Below, piece by piece: positions 58,239 to 64,000 of a DNA stretch of 64,000 nt; positions within the stretch are counted from its first letter, which is position 1, and every line of letters starts with the position of its first letter. A program made the position numbers and the translations under genes. Below the pieces are notes generated by a model. The model made no database searches and was not told the DNA's origin. It saw only the letters and a program-made list of their open reading frames with translations. The stretch spans positions 508,805,373 to 508,869,372 of the forward strand of contig NC_081415.1 in the NCBI RefSeq assembly GCF_030272615.1, given 5' to 3'. The DNA is from Cryptomeria japonica. Its lineage: Eukaryota; Streptophyta; Pinopsida; Cupressales; Cupressaceae.

Positions 58239-59433
58239 TATCATAATAAAGTAACAACAAAGAGGCACAAATCTATAACCATAAGCAACCACATGGTAAA
58301 GAAGAACAAACACATAACACAATGTTTACATGGAAAAACCCTTTTAGAACCCAAAAAAAAAAAACACAACCAAGTAGAGAGGCCTATACTTATTTATCTT
58401 CAAGAAATATATATTATATGCAATCATTTCTTCTCTTCAATCTCCAATCCAATAGCACTTCTCTACAAAACTTAACTCTCATTATGTATCCATCTCAAGT
58501 CCTCTACATATAATACCTTCTTGTGTGCAACATGCAAAGCACATTCACATGCATCAAATATTTTAGTAGCTTATGGAAAGATTCTCATGTCTAACAAAAT
58601 ATTTTTATTATCATTCATGAATCTCCCACCTCTTATGAATAACTCACTAAAAATATTAGGAGTAATTGGTTACATAGGATTTACAAGGTTAATGGCACCT
58701 TAATCCTGGCAAAAATATGATATGACTATCTTCTATAGACTTGAAACATGCAAGAAATTTATGATTCATTAATTCTTAGCTTATCATCAAATCAATAGAA
58801 AGGTGATAAAACCAATTATTTATAGTACCCTATAACGTCTTCATGAACAAGTGGACGTAAATATGCTCATCAAGATGTTCCTAGTTGTAACAATACAATT
58901 TTGAAAAAAAACTTCTTTTGTTCTCAAGTAAGCTCATATTTTTTTGTCAATATCAACAAACCAATCTAATTCCCACATGGTAGAAATAGAGGAGGATGAT
59001 TGTTATTGATGTGTTACCCTCTTAATTAACCATTGAGTGTAAAAAATAATCTCTTTAACTTTGAAAAAAAATTGTGAACATTGAAACCCTTGTGTCAAAA
59101 ACAAATTTTGTAATGGACAAGACGTATTATGTTGTTCCCCAATATAATCAATAAAAATTATTAGCATTTAATGTGACAAAAAATATAACAAGCCTAATGC
59201 ACAAAATCATTCTTTGAAACTTCTAAAAACTAGCATATATATTTAATAATATATTTAAAATAAGTCAAGAGATATCCTTCTTAAGGTGCCTATAAAACTT
59301 TAATGTGAGAGATTGATTAAAAAATACATGCCTCAAGAAGGTAATTTTTTCATGTATTTTATTTATTAAAATTTATATAGCTAGTAGCATCTATGGTGCA
59401 ATAGCTAAGATAATAAATGAACAATAATTCTAA
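58239..59433. other. Unassigned AT-rich DNA
   Basis: No gene or repeat that I can support; several short frames lack any recognisable text. Confidence 0.5.
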
Positions 59434-60490
59434 TTGAACCCGACACTAACCCTTACCCCAATTCAACCCTAACTCTGACCTTGACCCTAACCCCATGTGA
59501 ACCCAAACCCTAACCCTTACCCCAAGCTTTATCATAGCACATTAATTGTAACCCTAACCCTCACCCTAGCAAAAAATGAGCCCTAAGTGAACATTGGCCT
59601 TAATCAAAACCTTTTATTTTAAAATTAACCCTTACCCTAACTCTAACCCTAATTAAACCTTAATCCAAACCCTTGTTGAAGGCTAAGCCTAACCCTGACC
59701 CTTGCCTCATTTCAATGCCAACCCTAATGCTAATCCTAAGCTTTATCATAGTACCCTAACCCTAACCATTATTAAACCTTAACTACAACTCTAAGCAAGC
59801 ACTAACCCTAATTGAACCCTAAAATTAACTGAAACCTAATCCTAACCATTATTAAACCCTAAATCTAATTAAACTCTAACCTTAACCCTAATTAAACTCT
59901 AGCCCTAACCCTAATTAAATTCTAATCGTAATTAAAACTCTAATCCTAACAATGATCCTTACCTTAATTGAAGTATAATCCTAACCCTATCCATAATTAA
60001 AAATAATAAAATCTTAACCCTATTTAAACCATAGTTCCTATCCTAATTGAACCTTAACCCTATATTAACCTTAATATTAACCCCAAATTTATCTTACAAC
60101 TCTAAACCTAACCCTAATTGAATCCTAACTATAACCCTCTTTGAGTATCAACCTAACCCTAAACCTAACACCAAGCTTTATTGTAGTAGCCTAACTCTAA
60201 TTAAATCTTAACCATAATCTTAAGCAAACACTAACCATAATCAAACCCTACCCTTAAATAAACCCTAATCCTTATTGAACCCTAGCATTAATCTTAACCC
60301 TACCTCTAATCTTAAGATTATTAAACCATAATACTAATTAAATGCTATCCCTAACCTAATTGAACCTTATTCTTATCCCTAATTCCAACCCTAATTGAAC
60401 TATAATCCTAGAACCCTCACTCTAGAATTGAACTCTAACCCTAATTGAACCCTTACCTTGATTAAATTCTAATCATAATTAAACCTTTAA
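59434..60490. repeat. Degenerate telomere-like tract
   Basis: About 1.06 kb dense in CCCTAA and variants (AACCCTAATT, AACCCTAACCCTAA), with the C-rich strand on plus. Copies are separated by TTGAA and TTAAA spacers and by diverged words. The unit is mostly six bases (CCCTAA), not the plant CCCTAAA. It is internal and imperfect, so it is an interstitial or satellite-like tract and not a chromosome end. It stops where a probable LTR begins. Confidence 0.85.
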
Positions 60491-60492
60491 TG

Positions 60493-61185
60493 TGTTAGTA
60501 AATAATGCTTTAAAAACCACATACATTTAATCCATTTACTAAATAACCCATGGGATAAAAGTATGTATACAATCTTACGAAATCACCATAATGCAAATAT
60601 CAAATAGAAAAACCATAAGATAACACAAGATATACCCTAGGAAAACCCTCATTGGAGAAAAAACTAGCCTCCAAAAGCATCCATACTCCTTTATATTAAA
60701 TAGCCATAAAGAAACATAGAGACAATGAATACCTTCAAACCATCAAGCCCTCAAATGCATTCATGTGTGTCCAATCATGAGTCCACACATCCCATGTCAT
60801 GCTTCATAAATGCAATCCTCCAAAGGAATCAATACAATGACAACCCCAAACCACCAGCTAGCCTTAACCACTAAACATGTGTTTTCTTTTATAGACCCAA
60901 TCTCACACAAATACAACTAGGGGTAAACTAAAACCATGTGCTCACAACTAACCCTTGACCCTACATTTAATATTAGGTACTAAGTTTTCTCTTTATAAAT
61001 ATATTCCCCCAAGATTGAATAGTTATAATATAATATTACAATGCTACAATAAAACATCACAATGGCCTTGATAATATTCCAAAAGAATCTCTACATGTTG
61101 AAATTCCATGTCAACATCACATAATAAATAAATATTACATTTACAAACATTATTATGCAAGGTATACAACACCTATTTCCCAACA
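60493..61185 (-). repeat. Probable copia LTR
   Basis: About 693 bp with TG...CA-type ends on the minus strand (TGTTGGGAAATAGGTGTTGT...CATTATTTACTAACA). It has the GGAAAACCCTCATTGGAGAAA segment like the copia LTRs elsewhere in the window. The minus-strand AAGCCGAGAGAA outside the right edge could be a weak polypurine tract, making this a 3' LTR with its element running off to the right. No partner LTR is seen. Confidence 0.4.
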
Positions 61186-63534
61186 TTCTCTCGGCTTGTT
61201 GTATACATTACATGATTATCAATCAATGAAATACATTATCATAGACATACATCTACAACCACATGAATCTCCAATATGCTCTTGTGCTACATCAAGATGT
61301 CTGCAATAAAACCAAGTGACCACCATCTCAATCAAGAACTCCTCTCATCCTCCAACATGAAATCTATGGAAGAAAAGGAGCAAGCCAAGGTGAAGATGCA
61401 CCAATCCAAGAGAACAAGCATAAAATCCAATGTAATAAAAAAGGCTCCAAGTTGTTGTCATAAAGTAAACAAACCCACATGATTTAAAATGACATCCACA
61501 ACACATGCCAATATATCCAACGATATATACCTCCTAGGTATAAAGGAGATCAGTAAAATCATGCCAATATCATATCAACCCATGTAAACTGCAATCAATA
61601 TCCTTGTATCAAAACCTCTTAATGAAGTACATACATATCTAGGAACTCCCATTGCATGGGTATTCCCAAATCTGAAATAAATCTCAAAGCATATTAACTT
61701 TACCAATAAAAACTCTATCGAGGTGTGATAAGTAAATAAAAATATTTAATACCAAGAACAATCACAATAATCCACACATGCAACCCACATAGCTGCATAC
61801 TCTCCCATGCAATATGTCACCATTCTACCAAAAATGAGAGAAAACATAGAATAAAGAGAGACAACCTATAACCATAACTTTTCCCTCTACCAACACTTCA
61901 AATTAGCAATGTTGTGCCAAGTATGGTCTCCTCCAAAACATCCCAAAAGAGAAGCCAAAAAAACACCCAAAACCCTCATTCAATCTCTTAGATCAAACCA
62001 ACATAAATATCATGTAATGCCAACATGGATGTAAGCCTCCCATAACCAAGAAGATCAAACTCATAATAACCATTCCCAATTAAGGAAATAATCCCACTAA
62101 ACCATGTCCTAACATCCTCATAATGATATCATAATATCAAACCATATGCACAAGGAGATGATCATGCTATACATCTCTCAAAATAAACCCTCCAACACTA
62201 AACATCTCCATAGCTCAAGATCCATATCTATGAAAGATAAGAATAAACATAATCCACGTAAAAGGTAGCAATGGGAAATACCTCTCAAGTAGTAAACTAT
62301 CAAGTAGACCAAGAGTGGTGAATGAGAATACTCATCAATCTATCCAATTCATCATGAATCACACTAAGATCAATCTCCTCTCAAGTCCATGCCAAGTGAA
62401 TGCTCCGCGAACTTCTTGGTGAAACAACAATCATCTCAGCACATATCTCTAATCACAAGAGGATGCCATCATCATCTACGTCTCCATGTATCCATGAGCA
62501 CCTACAACCAATCAATACATGCCAAACTCCAAATGCAACATTGCACCATCATGAAGTAACAAGCAAATGATCATGTACCCAATAAAAAGAGAACTACCAA
62601 GATCAATATGAAGGATCCAACCTCGAGAATAGGGAACATAAACCTAACAACATGATCTAACCATCTCCTAATAGCTTGAGATCACATATCAAATAACTCT
62701 ATCATGCCAATACTCTAAATGTGCATCGAGTAAACCATGACATAATAGAAAACCATAATAACATGTCAAATGAAAGCATAAACCACACCTCAACCAAGGA
62801 ATCCATGAGTCCTATAAGATGTCTGCATCCTCAAATATCATGAAGATCACCATCTCCTACTAGTATACCAACAAATGTGAAAGACCCTCTACAGCAATAG
62901 GACCAAGAGCTCCTCCAACATCTCCATGCTAAGAAGATCATCCATCATCCAATGACAAATACACATTACTACCAACAAATCCCACTGACATGATACCAAG
63001 TCACACATGGCATTGTGACAACTATCTCCTAAATAAAGAACATCTAGGTCCACACAAATACAATTGGAAATTCAAAATCATCAAGTGTAACCATGAAGTC
63101 CTAGCCAAGAAGATACATACAACCGCCAACAAACCACCAATTAGGAATCAAACCTATATTGCCAATACATCATTGTTAAAATCTCCCACTAAAAGTGTTA
63201 CCTAAGAATAACCAAGCTATCATGACATTGTGATTAACCACATGCTACAAGTCCCAACAAACTATCCAACTACTACAAAAAATCATCCATCCTCTCATCT
63301 AAAAACAAAATAACTAATGACCATAGACAAGGTTAATTAACAAGTATGTACCACAATGAATTAAACCTAGTGGATATAGACAGTCCACATCTGAGTCATC
63401 CCACTACAACTAAATAGGTGATCAGCCCACACAATTGCATAACTCATAGGTCAAACATTGAAATATGCAAACTCATTATCACATTCGTAAACTCCAAACT
63501 AAGATATCAAAGATAATAATCTTGTAGACCACAT
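61186..63534. other. Unassigned DNA, A/C-rich on the plus strand
   Basis: Long stretch poor in G on the plus strand. I looked for RT, RNase H and integrase motifs on both strands and saw none. It may be the 3' untranslated part of a minus-strand element. Confidence 0.45.
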
Positions 63535-64000
63535 TGTAGACACTTAAAATTTTTGATCGATTGCACACTAATTATTCATTTTATTAATTAAATAATTCTT
63601 TAATTATTTGATTAAGCTAATTATTTATCCTTCTGAATTAATTCTAATCATCACATGTTCGACATTACTAATTATTCTATTCTATCTTCATTAAAAAATC
63701 ATTTAACCTCTTCTAATATTAATTAAATATGTATTATTTAATTAATTTTGAATTAATACCTTTAATTAAATAATCTTTATTATTAATTTAGATTCAATTT
63801 CTAAATAGTTAAATAATTTCATTAATTATTTAATTAACTAATATCTTCAAATTCAAATTCAGCTCCCCAAATTTTAATTTCATCTAATTTGAAATACATA
63901 TGCATTTCAATTTCACTTTTCGAAAATCAAAATTCAATAACATGCAAAATCAAATTGAATTTCTAAATCAAGTTTAACTTACATGCAAATGTAATTGAAT
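63535..64000 (+). repeat. Possible LTR head related to the solo LTR at 8096
   Basis: TGTAGACACTTAAAATTTTT at 63535 resembles TGTAGACGTATAAAAATGAC at 8096, and both lead into AATTAAAT-rich DNA. It runs off the window, so neither end nor TSD can be tested. Confidence 0.35.

Noticed and set aside
58293-58703. Three short plus-strand frames of about 60 codons
   Set aside because: No domain, no repeat partner, and length expected by chance in AT-rich DNA.
59434-60490. A true chromosome end
   Set aside because: The repeat is degenerate, and more than 3 kb of non-telomeric DNA follows on both sides.

Overview
The window looks like plant nuclear repeat DNA from a large, transposon-dense genome. A gymnosperm-type genome is my best guess, because of the nested, decayed Ty1/copia and Ty3/gypsy LTR elements, the AT-rich sequence, and LTRs of 1 to 2 kb. 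I found no host protein-coding gene, rRNA, tRNA or CRISPR. Nearly everything identifiable is mobile-element DNA, and every long coding region carries stops or frameshifts.

Layout, left to right. (1) 1-1958: minus-strand Ty3/gypsy gag fossil, followed by its non-coding leader. (2) 3783-6519: a 2.7-kb LTR element with perfect 5-bp target-site duplications (TSDs) but no gag or pol, enclosing an odd GC-rich block. (3) 7472-30749: element B, a minus-strand Sirevirus-like copia element with gag and RT/RNase H but no protease or integrase. Its left LTR holds a solo LTR (8096-9573), its gag is split by another solo LTR (13942-16173), and its right LTR is split by a 12.65-kb hAT DNA transposon (17262-29911). 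The hAT element has a decayed transposase, subterminal repeat arrays and an unrelated-looking passenger gene of about 1,150 codons (23330-26775). (4) 32852-40647: element C, a complete minus-strand LTR element with perfect TSDs. It encodes a coiled-coil/zinc-knuckle Gag and a second long protein (ORF2) but no pol, and it sits in an older gypsy LTR (32554-32851 plus 40653-41811). (5) 41812-45508: mostly featureless, with an RNase H fossil of LINE type. (6) 45509-58233: element E, a plus-strand gypsy element with gag-protease only. Its right LTR is split by element D (52087-57670), a second pol-less gag-plus-ORF2 element with perfect TSDs. (7) 59434-60490: degenerate telomere-like CCCTAA tract, then a probable copia LTR and about 2.8 kb of unassigned DNA.

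How the parts relate. B, C and D have homologous Gag proteins (coiled coil, then up to four CCHC knuckles), tRNA-Met-type primer sites and a shared C-tract near the LTR 3' end. C and D replace pol with a homologous ORF2. The simplest reading is a helper/parasite relationship in which copia elements like B supply reverse transcriptase and integrase in trans. The hAT passenger has a similar length and plan (globular head, basic patch, coiled-coil tail) and one block that resembles ORF2. A cargo-protein family carried by two classes of transposon is therefore the most interesting hypothesis in the window. It rests on alignment by eye and is not proven.
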